Below are positions 1 through 7,898 of a stretch of 64,000 bases of DNA, piece by piece. A model generated the notes under the pieces. It had not been told where the DNA came from, did not search any database, and worked only from the letters and a program-made list of their open reading frames with translations. The translations under genes were made by a program, and so were the position numbers. This DNA is from JB111 sp049856295 (lineage in GTDB: Bacteria; Actinomycetota; Actinomycetes; Actinomycetales; Actinomycetaceae), in NCBI RefSeq assembly GCF_049856295.1, contig NZ_JBNDMZ010000013.1, positions 1 through 64,000 of the forward strand, written 5' to 3'. How positions within the stretch are numbered: the first letter of the stretch is position 1; the number at the start of each line of letters is the position of its first letter.

Positions 1-26
1 GGCGGTTTCAAGTGGTTGTTGCAACG
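1..26 (+). repeat. IS30 left terminal inverted repeat
   Basis: This end begins GGCGGTTTCAAGTGGTTGTT and matches the reverse complement of 1155-1180 at 24 of 26 bases. The two mismatches fall at positions 12-13 of the repeat. Confidence 0.8.
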
Positions 27-1132
27 AGTAGGTCGTTGAGTCGTTTCGCTGGAGTCTGCCAGCCCAGTGTCATGCGTGGTCGTGTGTTGAGTTCGCGGGC
101 GACGGCGTCGAGGTCGCGCTGGGCGTAGGTGCGGAAGTCGGTACTCGAGCGGGGAAAGTACTGCCGCAGCAGGCCGTTGGTGTTCTCGTTCGAGCCTCGC
201 TGCCAGGGCGAGTGCGGGTCGCAGAAGAAGACCCGGCAGTCTGTCGCCAGCGTGAAGTGGGCGTGCTTGGCCATCTCAGCGCCCTGATCCCAGGTCAGAG
301 TCGCGGCCAGCTCGGCCGGCAGGCGGCCCATCGTCTCGATCAGCACGTCGATCACCTGCTCGGAGACCCTGCTCTCCGGTAGAGCGCCGAGCATGACGTA
401 CCGCGTGGAACGCTCGACCAGGGTGATGATCGCCGACGCGCTACGCGCACCGATGATCAGGTCACCTTCCCAGTGCCCGGGCACGGCCCGGTCTTCGACC
501 TCGGCCGGCCGGGTGCTGATGTTCAGGCCATGGGTCCAGGCCTTGCCCGAGTGTGCCGCCCGCGCGAGGCGGGACTGGGGGCGCCGCCTGGTCCGCCCGG
601 TACGGAGTGCGACCTGGCGTGCGATCTCGCTGCGCAGCCCGCCACGAGCTTGGTAGTAGATCGCTTGGTAGATCGTCTCGTGGGACACCCATCGCTCCGG
701 CCGGTCGGGATACTCCTGACGAAGCCAGTGTGCGATCTGCTGCGGAGACCACCGCTGTTCGAGCTTGTCCCGCACCAGGGGCCATAGCCGGCCGCGACCC
801 GAGGTCACCCCGCGGCGGCGATCGCCGGTCAACTTGCCGGGCCTGGGCCTGCGGGCCCGCTTGTCGGCCCTGCGCTGCGCGTTCCGGCACGAGTACGCCC
901 ACCGGTAGGCGCCACCACGACCGGCGGGATTGGCCTGCCGGCGTCCCGCCGGGGAACGCGTCCCGGGTGTGTCCAGGTGAGCGCCCCGGTAGGAGTTATT
1001 GCGAGTGACCTCGCGCCACACCGTGGTCCGGTGACGACCGATCCGCTCAGCGATCTGCGGGAACGTCAATCGCTGACCGAACAGCGCCTCGATCTTCGCC
1101 CGCTCCTCAAGTGTCAATCTCTTCCCAGCCAT
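8..1132 (-). CDS. IS30-family transposase
   Basis: A 374-residue DDE transposase that would cut and join the ends of its element. The N-terminus (LTLEERAKIEAL, then an HTH with RIGRHRTTVWREV) is the IS30 DNA-binding region. The catalytic core shows GHWEGDLIIG (first Asp), LTWDQGAEM (second Asp) and NENTNGLLRQYFP (Glu), the typical IS30 order. The ATG at 1132 was chosen because MAGKRLTLEER matches family N-termini. The frame stays open upstream to about 1720, but that part only shadows the neighbouring oxidoreductase. The stop codon lies inside the element just within the left repeat. The frame is intact and of family-typical length. Confidence 0.93.
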   Translation of the reverse strand: MAGKRLTLEERAKIEALFGQRLTFPQIAERIGRHRTTVWREVTRNNSYRGAHLDTPGTRSPAGRRQANPAGRGGAYRWAYSCRNAQRRADKRARRPRPGKLTGDRRRGVTSGRGRLWPLVRDKLEQRWSPQQIAHWLRQEYPDRPERWVSHETIYQAIYYQARGGLRSEIARQVALRTGRTRRRPQSRLARAAHSGKAWTHGLNISTRPAEVEDRAVPGHWEGDLIIGARSASAIITLVERSTRYVMLGALPESRVSEQVIDVLIETMGRLPAELAATLTWDQGAEMAKHAHFTLATDCRVFFCDPHSPWQRGSNENTNGLLRQYFPRSSTDFRTYAQRDLDAVARELNTRPRMTLGWQTPAKRLNDLLVATTT

Positions 1133-1154
1133 CCGTACACCCTCCCAAGGCGCA

Positions 1155-1180
1155 CGTTGCAACAACCGATTGAAACCGCC
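1155..1180 (-). repeat. IS30 right terminal inverted repeat
   Basis: Read on the minus strand this begins GGCGGTTTCAATCGGTTGTT, the partner of the left end at 1-26. It lies just upstream of the transposase start, so it probably also holds part of the transposase promoter. Confidence 0.8.
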
Positions 1181-1225
1181 GGCGGGAGGACCGCCTGACC
1201 CGCACTCTCGAGCAATCGTGGCTCC

Positions 1226-1283
1226 CAACCGCAATCTCGGCGTGCACCAACCGCAACCTCGATGGGCACCAACCGCAATCTCG
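1226..1283. repeat. three 22-bp-period direct repeats, core CAACCGCAAYCTCG
   Basis: The 14-base core CAACCGCAA(T/C)CTCG starts at 1226, 1248 and 1270, an exact 22-bp period, in the 115-bp gap between the IS30 element and the oxidoreductase stop codon. The spacer in the second unit reads ATGGGCAC. A related string, CCGCACTCTCGA, lies at 1200-1211 and again at 7850-7861. Function unknown; it could be a protein-binding array or an intergenic repeat family. Confidence 0.7.
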
Positions 1284-1295
1284 ACGACGGAGGGG

Positions 1296-2591
1296 TCAGG
1301 GGCGGGCGATCGCGTCGCGGAGGCGGCGGGCCGGGTCGGCGGCGACCTCCAGATCGAGCATCGGACGGGCGTCGCCGGCGAGGGACCGCCGCAGCGGCGG
1401 GACGTCGCGCGGGTGGTCCGCCGTCGCGGCCCCGGTGAGCCGGCCGGCCGCATCGGTCCACAGCCAGGTGGTGCCGGCGTCGTCGGACCGGACGACCGCG
1501 GGCTCGCCCGCGGGCGCGCCGAGCACCGCCACGTCGTGGCCGAACATCTCGGAGAACACGTACGACGCCGGGCGGGGCGGCGGCTCGAGACCGAGCAGTC
1601 CCGCGGCGACGGCCGCGGGATGGTGGAGGGCGCCCTTCCAGTGGGCGCCCGGCTCGACGGAGCCGTCGGGGAGAGCGGTGGCCGCGACGTCGCCGACCGC
1701 CCGCAGCCAGGCCGGCCCACCGATCGCGCGGCCGGTCGCGTCCACGAGGACGTGCCCGGAGCCGGTGAGCTCCGCGACGCCGGAGAGCCAGCCCGTCTCC
1801 GGCGCGGCGCCGAGGGCGGCGAGCACGGTGTCGGCCTGCAGCTCGCGGCCGTCCGCGAGCCTGACGGTCCGTCCGGCGGGCCGCACGGACGGGTGCGATC
1901 GCGCGGCCCCGTCGTCGGCCGATCCAGTGACGTCCCTGACCGCCGCGCCCGTGACGAGCCCGACCCCGGCCGCGTCGAACCACGCGCGCACGTGCGCGCC
2001 GAGGACCCCCGGCGCCCGTCCGAGCGGCTGCGCGCCGGCCTCGACCACGGTCACGTCGACGCCCGCCGCGGCCGCCGACCCGGCCACCTCCGCTCCTATC
2101 CACCCCGCCCCGACGACGACGAGCCGCGCACCGGGGGCCAACGCCTCGCGCAACGCGGCCGCGTCCGCCGCCGACCGGAGCACGCGCGCACCGGGCCACG
2201 GCGGGTCGACCGCCCGCGCCCCGGAGGCCGCGACGACGGTCCTCGCCCTCATGACGGCGCCGTCGTCGAGGGTGATCGCGGCCTCCTCGCCGAGGTCGCT
2301 GACCGAGGTGACCCTCGCGAGCCGGTGGTCGACGTCCAGCGCGGCGAGGTCGCCGAGCCCGGCGTCGGCAAGGGCCGGCGGAGCGTCCTGGGTCAGCAGG
2401 TGCGTCGAGAGGGTCGTGCGGTCGTACGGCGCGCGGTCCTCGGCCCCGACCAGCAGCATTGACCCGTCGAACCCGCCCTCGCGCAGCGCGGCGGCGGTCC
2501 TCAGGCCGGCCACGCCACCACCGACCACGAGCACGTCGACGGCGGTCTCGGGGGTGGCGTCGTCGTCGGAGGGGGAGCCGGGAGCCTGCAT
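1296..2591 (-). CDS. FAD-dependent NAD(P) oxidoreductase (ferredoxin-reductase type)
   Basis: A 431-residue flavoprotein of the pyridine-nucleotide-disulphide fold. The FAD-binding loop VLVVGGGVAGLRTAAALR is near residue 20. A second Rossmann motif, VVVGAGWIGAEVAGSAAAAG, lies mid-protein for NAD(P)H. The end resembles the Reductase_C domain of BenD or rubredoxin/ferredoxin reductases. It probably passes electrons from NAD(P)H to a ferredoxin, but no ferredoxin or P450 gene is adjacent, so the partner is unknown. The ATG at 2591 was preferred over a further upstream start because the fold begins soon after it. It is divergent from the membrane-protein gene at 2614 with only 22 bp between, so the promoters must overlap. 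Confidence 0.85.
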   Translation of the reverse strand: MQAPGSPSDDDATPETAVDVLVVGGGVAGLRTAAALREGGFDGSMLLVGAEDRAPYDRTTLSTHLLTQDAPPALADAGLGDLAALDVDHRLARVTSVSDLGEEAAITLDDGAVMRARTVVAASGARAVDPPWPGARVLRSAADAAALREALAPGARLVVVGAGWIGAEVAGSAAAAGVDVTVVEAGAQPLGRAPGVLGAHVRAWFDAAGVGLVTGAAVRDVTGSADDGAARSHPSVRPAGRTVRLADGRELQADTVLAALGAAPETGWLSGVAELTGSGHVLVDATGRAIGGPAWLRAVGDVAATALPDGSVEPGAHWKGALHHPAAVAAGLLGLEPPPRPASYVFSEMFGHDVAVLGAPAGEPAVVRSDDAGTTWLWTDAAGRLTGAATADHPRDVPPLRRSLAGDARPMLDLEVAADPARRLRDAIARP

Positions 2592-2613
2592 CCGGCCACG
2601 GTAGCCTCGCCGC

Positions 2614-2880
2614 GTGACGACCAACCGCGCACCCGTGCTGCCGGGGCTCGCGATCCTCGGGTGGCTCGTCGTCGTCGTGCTCGTGGGTGTCGTCGTCGAC
2701 GTCCCCACGGCCTGCTACCTGCTCGCCGGGATGCTCGTCGTGGTCGCGGTGGTCCGGGCCGCCTTCGGGGCACGGGAGATCATCGGCGGACGGGCGCTCG
2801 CGATCGACCTGGTCACACTGCTCGGCGCGGCGGCGGTCCTCGCGTTCCTCGCGCCCTGGGGCGAGGCCGTCGCGGTCTGA
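2614..2880 (+). CDS. small membrane protein, DUF3017-like
   Basis: An 88-residue protein with three hydrophobic segments (about residues 8-27, 33-49 and 63-82) and almost no soluble part. Size and layout fit DUF3017, a family of unknown function often found near malate dehydrogenase or folD in actinobacteria; mdh follows one gene later here. It starts with GTG at 2614, 22 bp from the divergent oxidoreductase start. The family call rests on context and length, not on a diagnostic motif. Confidence 0.65.
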   Translation: MTTNRAPVLPGLAILGWLVVVVLVGVVVDVPTACYLLAGMLVVVAVVRAAFGAREIIGGRALAIDLVTLLGAAAVLAFLAPWGEAVAV

Positions 2881-2979
2881 CCGGCCCGCCCGCGGGAGCG
2901 CGCCGCCCGGCGCGGGAGCGGTGCCCAGCACGAGCGCAGTGCCACACGCGGGCACGTGTCGCTCCCGGGCCCCCGACCT

Positions 2980-2985
2980 GATAAT
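2980..2985 (+). promoter_or_regulatory. -10 box GATAAT of a probable leaderless promoter
   Basis: GATAAT ends 6 bp before the GTG at 2992, and no Shine-Dalgarno sequence lies between. The distance puts the transcript start at or next to the start codon, as in leaderless actinobacterial genes. Confidence 0.5.
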
Positions 2986-2991
2986 GGACGG

Positions 2992-4473
2992 GTGCACCCG
3001 TTACTGCAGGACTCCTTGCTCGTTCTCGTCTTCGTCCTCATCGGCGGTGTGTTCGCGGCCTCGGAGTTCGCGCTCGTCTCCCTGCGCGAGTCGCAGGTCC
3101 GGTCGATGGCCCAGAAGGGCGGCAGCGGCGCGACCGTCGCCAGGCTGACGGAGAACCCGAACACCTTCCTGTCCGCCGTGCAGGTCGGCGTCACGCTGGC
3201 CGGCTTCTTCTCGGCGTCCTACGGCGCGTCGACGATCGCCCCCTACGTCTCCCCGTACCTCGTGGACTGGGGTCTGTCCGAGAGCGCCGCCGGGACGGTC
3301 TCGTTCATCGGGATCACCCTCATCGTGTCCTACATGTCCCTCGTCTTCGGCGAGATGGTGCCCAAGCGTCTCGCCATGCAGGGGGCCGAGAAGTTCTCGA
3401 TGGTGGTGGCCCGCCCGCTCAACCTCATCGCCCTCGTGCTGCGCCCGGTCATCTGGTTGCTCGACGTCTCGACGAACCTCGTGCTGCGCCTGCTCGGCCG
3501 CGACCCGCACGCCCGCGCCGAGGAGATGGACGCGGAGGAGCTGCGCCAGATCGTCGTCGGTCACGAGGGACTCGGGGACGAGGAGCGGCAGATCGTCGCC
3601 GACCTGCTGGCCGTGGGGGAGCGGTCCGTCCAGGAGGTGATGACGCCGCGCACCGAGGTCGAGTTCCTCGACGCCGACACGACGATCGACGAGGCCCGCG
3701 CCACCGTCGGCGCGATGGAGCACTCGCGCTACCCCGTCCGGGGCGAGAACGACGACGACATCCTCGGCTTCGTCCACGTCCGCGACTTCATCAACCCCGG
3801 GCCGGAGATCCGGTTCGTCCGCGACCTCGTGCGCGAGACCCTCTACTTCCCCACGGGCAAGGCGGTCCTGTCCACGCTCACCGAGATGCGCCGCACGCAC
3901 GCGCACTTCGCCGTCATCGTCGACGAGTACGGCGGTACCGACGGCATCGTGACGATGGAGGACGTCGTCGAGGAGTTCGTCGGCGAGATCCACGACGAGT
4001 ACGACCGGGAGGAGCCCGAGGTCGTCGAGGGCGCCGGTGCGGACGACGTCTCCGGGCTGCTCAGCCGCGCGGAGATCCAGCGGCTCTTCGAGGTCGAGCT
4101 GCCCGACGGGCCCTACGACACGCTCGCCGGCTACATCATGTCCGAGCTCGGCCGCCTGCCCGCCGAGGGCGACACCGTGGCCTGGGGCGACGCGACCCTC
4201 ACGGTCCGCACGCTCGACGGCCGCCGGGTCGACCGCGTGACCGTCACCCGGGCCGAGCGCGACCCGGTCGACGACGGCGGACGCGATCTCGCCGTCGGTG
4301 CGGACGAGATCGGCGCCGACGGGCCGAAGGAGGCGGGAACCCCCAGGGGGCCGTCCGGCCCCCAGGTCGAGCTCCGGAACGCGGCGGAGCGGGGCGAGGA
4401 CCCGCTTGCCGTCGACGGCCGGATCGAGAGCGGCGAGGGACGATCCGGCGCGGGCGGTACCGGGGCGCACTAG
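2992..4473 (+). CDS. CNNM/CBS-domain membrane protein (hemolysin C/CorC-like)
   Basis: A 493-residue inner-membrane protein. Residues about 5-190 form the CNNM/DUF21 domain (SEFALVSLRESQVRSMA, and FGEMVPKRLAM near the end of the block). Two CBS domains follow (VMTPRTEVEFLDADT; HAHFAVIVDEYGGTDGIVTMEDVVEE), then a CorC_HlyC domain (LFEVELPDGPYDTLAGYI). An acidic, charged tail of about 70 residues ends it. Relatives export or sense Mg2+ and other divalent cations; the older name hemolysin is probably misleading. GTG at 2992 was chosen over a start 36 bp upstream because it sits just after a good -10 box. The stop codon TAG overlaps a possible -10 (TAGCCT) for mdh. Confidence 0.9.
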   Translation: MHPLLQDSLLVLVFVLIGGVFAASEFALVSLRESQVRSMAQKGGSGATVARLTENPNTFLSAVQVGVTLAGFFSASYGASTIAPYVSPYLVDWGLSESAAGTVSFIGITLIVSYMSLVFGEMVPKRLAMQGAEKFSMVVARPLNLIALVLRPVIWLLDVSTNLVLRLLGRDPHARAEEMDAEELRQIVVGHEGLGDEERQIVADLLAVGERSVQEVMTPRTEVEFLDADTTIDEARATVGAMEHSRYPVRGENDDDILGFVHVRDFINPGPEIRFVRDLVRETLYFPTGKAVLSTLTEMRRTHAHFAVIVDEYGGTDGIVTMEDVVEEFVGEIHDEYDREEPEVVEGAGADDVSGLLSRAEIQRLFEVELPDGPYDTLAGYIMSELGRLPAEGDTVAWGDATLTVRTLDGRRVDRVTVTRAERDPVDDGGRDLAVGADEIGADGPKEAGTPRGPSGPQVELRNAAERGEDPLAVDGRIESGEGRSGAGGTGAH

Positions 4474-4566
4474 CCTGGGGTGGTGCGGGGCTCGACGGGC
4501 CGGTCGCGATCCGACCGGCTCGCACCCCACCGACCACGTCCACGTACCCCGACGAAGGAGTCCTGC

Positions 4567-5556
4567 ATGTCCGCCACCCCCGTGAACGTCACCGTCACGG
4601 GCGCCGCCGGCCAGATCGGCTACGCCCTCCTGTTCCGCATCGCCTCGGGCCAGCTGCTCGGCCCCGACACCCCCGTGCGCCTGCGCCTGCTGGAGATCCC
4701 GCAGGCCGTCACGGCCGCCGAGGGCACGGCGATGGAGCTGGCCGACGGCGCGTTCCCGCTGATGGCCGGGGTCGACATCTTCGACGACCCGACGAAGGCG
4801 TTCGACGGCGCCAACGTCGGCCTGCTCGTGGGCGCGCGTCCGCGCGGCGCCGGCATGGAGCGCGGCGACCTGCTCGCCGCCAACGGCGGGATCTTCGGCC
4901 CGCAGGGCAAGGCGATCAACGCGGGGGCCGCGGACGACATCCGGGTCCTCGTCGTCGGGAACCCGGCCAACACCAACGCCCTCATCGCCGCGAAGAACGC
5001 GCCCGACGTGCCGGCCTCGCGATTCACCGCGATGACGCGGCTCGACCACAACCGGGCCGTCAGCCAGCTCGCCGCCAAGACCGGCGCCGCCGTCAGCGAC
5101 ATCGACCGGCTGACCATCTGGGGCAACCACTCCTCGACCCAGTACCCGGACCTCACGCAGACGACGATCGCCGGGGCGCCGGCGACCGACCTGCTCGCCG
5201 ACCGCGAGTGGGTGGAGAACGACTTCATCCCGACCGTGGCCAAGCGCGGCGCCGCGATCATCGAGGCGCGCGGTGCGTCGTCGGCGGCCTCGGCCGCGTC
5301 GGCCGCGATCGACCACGTGCACGACTGGGTCAACGGTGTGACGGGCTCGTGGACCTCGGCCGCGATCTACTCCGACGGCTCGCACTACGGCGTGCCCGAG
5401 GGCGTCGTCTACTCGTTCCCCGTGACCTCGGAGAACGGGGAGTGGAGGGTCGTCGAGGGGCTCGAGATCGACGAGTTCTCGCGCGGGCGGATGGACGCGA
5501 CGGCTGCCGAGCTGGTCGAGGAGCGCGACGCGGTTGCGGCGCTCGGGCTGATCTGA
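4567..5556 (+). CDS. mdh: malate dehydrogenase
   Basis: A 329-residue NAD-dependent malate dehydrogenase interconverting malate and oxaloacetate in the TCA cycle. The Rossmann motif TGAAGQIGYALLFRIASG is at the N-terminus. Substrate-binding and catalytic motifs are present: GARPRGAGMERGDLL, VGNPANTNAL, MTRLDHNRA, and IWGNHSSTQYPD with the catalytic His. This is the actinobacterial/cytosolic type of about 330 residues. The ATG at 4567 has GAAGGAG at 4554-4560 in front. It appears monocistronic: the hairpin at 5641-5668 follows. Confidence 0.97.
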   Translation: MSATPVNVTVTGAAGQIGYALLFRIASGQLLGPDTPVRLRLLEIPQAVTAAEGTAMELADGAFPLMAGVDIFDDPTKAFDGANVGLLVGARPRGAGMERGDLLAANGGIFGPQGKAINAGAADDIRVLVVGNPANTNALIAAKNAPDVPASRFTAMTRLDHNRAVSQLAAKTGAAVSDIDRLTIWGNHSSTQYPDLTQTTIAGAPATDLLADREWVENDFIPTVAKRGAAIIEARGASSAASAASAAIDHVHDWVNGVTGSWTSAAIYSDGSHYGVPEGVVYSFPVTSENGEWRVVEGLEIDEFSRGRMDATAAELVEERDAVAALGLI

Positions 5557-5857
5557 CGGGGTTCCGTCGGCCGATGAGCCGGCGGTTGCCCGGCCGATGT
5601 GCTGGCGGAAGATCCGGCACGACGCCGGAGCGGACCTCACGGGGCCGCCACCTTCGGGTGGCGGCCCCGTCGTCGTGGGTCGACCGCCCCTCTTCGCTCG
5701 TCGAAGGATCAGGCGTCGATCGACCCCGAGGGGACAACTCCCCGTGGCCTGGATCATCCGTTCTTCAAGCAGGCGTTTTACTTGCCGGAACGCCCCATCT
5801 CGACCTGCGTGGCGGATCTTTGCCGATCAATTACCTCGACCATCCAGAAGGAGTCGC
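5557..5857. other. intergenic region between mdh and the T7SS-like cassette
   Basis: 301 bp without a credible gene. The first part is ordinary high-GC sequence and holds the terminator at 5641-5668. From about 5750 the base composition becomes clearly more AT-rich up to the next start codon, which marks the left edge of the atypical cassette. AGAAGGAG at 5846-5853 is the ribosome binding site for the gene at 5858. No convincing promoter was picked. Confidence 0.6.
5641..5668 (+). terminator. mdh terminator hairpin, copy 1 of a duplicated element
   Basis: A perfect 12-bp stem GGGGCCGCCACC (5641-5652) closes on a TTCG tetraloop (5653-5656) with its complement at 5657-5668. GTCGTCGT follows rather than a T-run, as is usual in high-GC actinobacteria. 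A near-identical copy, including flanking bases, lies at 7738-7765. Confidence 0.8.
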
Positions 5858-6571
5858 ATGACCGAGGACAACCATGCCGGGCCGGAGCTCTCATTCGGTG
5901 TCGACGAGGGGCAGTTCGCACAGATTGGTGTGGACGAGGCCGGGCGGATCGCCTACGTGGAGATCGACGGCGGTTGGGCGTCCGAGCTGACCCCGGAGGA
6001 GCTGGCTGCAGCGCTGATGGAGGCATACGGTGCCGCTCAGATGGCGCGTGTACCGGCTGAGGGGGACGAGCCTGTGTCGGCCGGAGGACGACGGATTCCG
6101 CAGGTCACCCCGATCGCGGATGAGGTTCGCGCACGGCTGGAGGCGCGGCGCAACGGGACCGCCGGCGGTGCTAGGGATGCCGCCCGTCGCAGCACCGGTG
6201 CGCAGCCGGATAGCGGTATCGGGACAGAACCGAACCGCGGCGACCAGCTCGAACAGGCGAAACGCATGATCGAGCTTGCGCGTCGGGCACGGGAGGAGCG
6301 TGAGCTCTACCGCGACCGCCTGATGGAGATGTACTCGACCGAGTTCGAGGATGCGAACTCAGAGAAAAACTTGGCGGTCGTCTCACGTCACGGCTCTCCT
6401 GTCAGTTTGTCGATCGGGGAGATCTGGACGCGTCGACGGGCAGAGCCTCTCGCGCGCGCCCTGCTCGAGATCGTCGACGCCGCCGCCGCTCGTCTCGACG
6501 AGATGAACCGACGACTCGCGCAGGACTTCCCGGCAACCACCGAACTCATCACGCGCGCGCAGAACCGCTGA
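5858..6571 (+). CDS. YbaB/EbfC-like protein of a type VII secretion cassette
   Basis: A 237-residue protein. Residues about 15-60 (VDEGQFAQIGVDEAGRIAYV, then WASELTPEELAAALMEAY) resemble the YbaB/EbfC-like domain found in many actinobacterial ESX loci (compare EspL). The middle is charged and low-complexity, and the C-terminal third (about 150-235) looks helical and coiled-coil. There is no signal peptide or membrane segment. ATG at 5858 follows AGAAGGAG. Two small genes follow in the same direction 28 and 29 bp apart, so this is probably one operon. Codon use is less GC-biased than in the neighbours, a hint of transfer. The role is inferred from context: a chaperone or regulator for the secreted partners. 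Confidence 0.5.
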   Translation: MTEDNHAGPELSFGVDEGQFAQIGVDEAGRIAYVEIDGGWASELTPEELAAALMEAYGAAQMARVPAEGDEPVSAGGRRIPQVTPIADEVRARLEARRNGTAGGARDAARRSTGAQPDSGIGTEPNRGDQLEQAKRMIELARRAREERELYRDRLMEMYSTEFEDANSEKNLAVVSRHGSPVSLSIGEIWTRRRAEPLARALLEIVDAAAARLDEMNRRLAQDFPATTELITRAQNR

Positions 6572-6599
6572 CACTCTCACCAACGATCGGAGCAATGGA

Positions 6600-6905
6600 A
6601 TGAACGTCAGGGTCGACACCGACGACCTTCGCACGGACGCCTCGCACTGGGAGGCGTTCTCGACCGATACCTTCACCCCCACCGCGAACCAGGTCGACGA
6701 CCTCACGATGCCGGAAGGTGCACTTCCAGGTGCTGCGATCGAGCTCGGCGTGAAGGAGGCGTACGAGGCGGTCCGATCGACGGTCGACACGCTCGCGGGC
6801 GACGGGCCGACAGCCTTCACCGCCGTCGCCAGCGTGCTGCGGCGAGCGGCCGACATCTACGAGGACACCGACTACCAGTCCGAGATCGATTTCTCGCGCG
6901 TCTGA
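6600..6905 (+). CDS. WXG100/EspC-like type VII secretion substrate
   Basis: A 101-residue, almost entirely helical protein of the size of WXG100 and EspC-type substrates. It lacks a clear WxG turn but carries YEDTD near the C-terminus, which fits the YxxxD/E export signal of ESX substrates, after a helix (FTAVASVLRRAADIYEDTD). ATG at 6600 has GGAG about 8 bp upstream. It lies between the YbaB-like gene and the larger membrane-active protein, as substrate pairs often do. No ESX ATPase or membrane channel gene is present in this window, so export would need a system encoded elsewhere. Confidence 0.55.
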   Translation: MNVRVDTDDLRTDASHWEAFSTDTFTPTANQVDDLTMPEGALPGAAIELGVKEAYEAVRSTVDTLAGDGPTAFTAVASVLRRAADIYEDTDYQSEIDFSRV

Positions 6906-6934
6906 GCGCAGCACGATAGAAGGGACACCAAGAC

Positions 6935-7705
6935 ATGTCGCTCAAGGACTCGATCATCAGCGACGGAGGCGAGGCGCTACTCGAGATCGAGCAGCTCCTT
7001 GCCGACTGCACCGAGGTGCAGAACAGCTGCCCAGGCTTCCTCCGATATCTTGTGGACCCGACGATCGATCCTCTCCGTGAGGACGCCGAGGTGCTCATCG
7101 AATATGTCGAGGAGCTCATCGATCGTCTGGGCGATGCGGAACTCATCCGAGAGGTCGCACTGGACTGGCAGACCTGGGGCGATGACATGGGCGGTCATGC
7201 CACGAGCATCAGCCCGACGGGGACCAATCTTCCCTCGCTCGACTCATGGGACGACAACGGGGACGTCTATTCGACGGTGGCGGGGCAGCAGCACGCAGCA
7301 GTCGGTACCGCTCTGCCCGAGATCGCCTATGCGATCCATGATCAGCTCGAAGACATGGCGCAGCACCTGGAAAACTACTGGCGAGAAGCTTTCGAGTTCA
7401 TCGGCCAGCTCGTTGGTGGGGTCGTCGGGGTCATCGGATCCATAGCGGGACTCATCGCGGCATGCCTTGCGACCGGCCTCACCGCAGGTCTCCTCGCGCT
7501 GGGAATCGTTGCGGCTGTCAGTGCGTTGATCGCGTCCATCACCGCGCTGGTCACCCTCCCGGGCAAGTGGGACGATGTCATGGCCGAACTTGATGGCATC
7601 ACCGTCGATGCTCTCGGTGAGCTCCAGAGGATGCTCAACGATCCCATCGGCAATCACGCCAACCTTGACAGCGGCACGTGGCCGCCGCACATCGCGATCA
7701 ACTGA
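6935..7705 (+). CDS. putative T7SS-associated protein with long hydrophobic segment
   Basis: 256 residues. The N-terminal half is helical and acidic and carries a W-x-x-W-G-x-x-x-G-G turn (DWQTWGDDMGG, near residue 77), reminiscent of WXG-type hairpins. Residues about 155-207 are a continuous Gly/Ala-rich hydrophobic stretch long enough for two membrane spans. A short helix and a polar tail end in WPPHIAIN. This could be a pore-forming or membrane-inserting secreted protein, but no toxin motif or separate immunity gene was recognised. ATG at 6935 follows AGAAGGGA. Codons are visibly less GC-rich than in flanking genes. The copied terminator at 7738 follows. No function is claimed. Confidence 0.5.
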   Translation: MSLKDSIISDGGEALLEIEQLLADCTEVQNSCPGFLRYLVDPTIDPLREDAEVLIEYVEELIDRLGDAELIREVALDWQTWGDDMGGHATSISPTGTNLPSLDSWDDNGDVYSTVAGQQHAAVGTALPEIAYAIHDQLEDMAQHLENYWREAFEFIGQLVGGVVGVIGSIAGLIAACLATGLTAGLLALGIVAAVSALIASITALVTLPGKWDDVMAELDGITVDALGELQRMLNDPIGNHANLDSGTWPPHIAIN

Positions 7706-7737
7706 CGCGTCCGGTCCGGCACGGGACCGGACCTCAC

Positions 7738-7765
7738 GGGGCCGCCACCTTCGGGTGGTGGCCCC
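7738..7765 (+). terminator. terminator hairpin, copy 2 of the mdh-type element
   Basis: The stem GGGGCCGCCACC (7738-7749) closes on TTCG, with GGTGGTGGCCCC at 7754-7765, giving one G-T pair. About 45 bases around it (CGGACCTCAC before, GTCGTCGTG after) match the copy at 5641-5668. Confidence 0.8.
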
Positions 7766-7898
7766 GTCGTCGTGCGCGGCGAGGCATCCGTCGACGGCGC
7801 GCCGAGCCTCGCCGATCGGTCTCCCGGCAGGGCGTCCGAGGGCCCCGAACCGCACTCTCGACCAGTGAGCGGGGCCGTCTGAAATCGCGTGCGGAAAA

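Larger units (their letters stand above)
1..1180 (-). mobile_element. IS30-family insertion sequence
   Basis: One transposase gene lies between terminal inverted repeats. The left end (1-26) and the reverse complement of the right end (1155-1180) agree at 24 of 26 positions, and both begin GGCGGTTTCAA. The element is about 1.18 kb, a usual size for IS30. The window starts exactly on the left repeat, so the left flank and the target duplication cannot be checked, and the true end could lie a few bases further left. The transposase frame is intact, so the element may be active. No second copy was seen in the window. Confidence 0.85.

Noticed and set aside
1..1180. IS30 element as one arm of a composite transposon carrying the following genes
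   Set aside because: No second copy or matching inverted repeat was seen elsewhere in the window.
1133..1720. Upstream extension of the transposase frame to about 1720
   Set aside because: It runs out of the IS element through the inverted repeat into the oxidoreductase gene. The family N-terminus begins at 1132.
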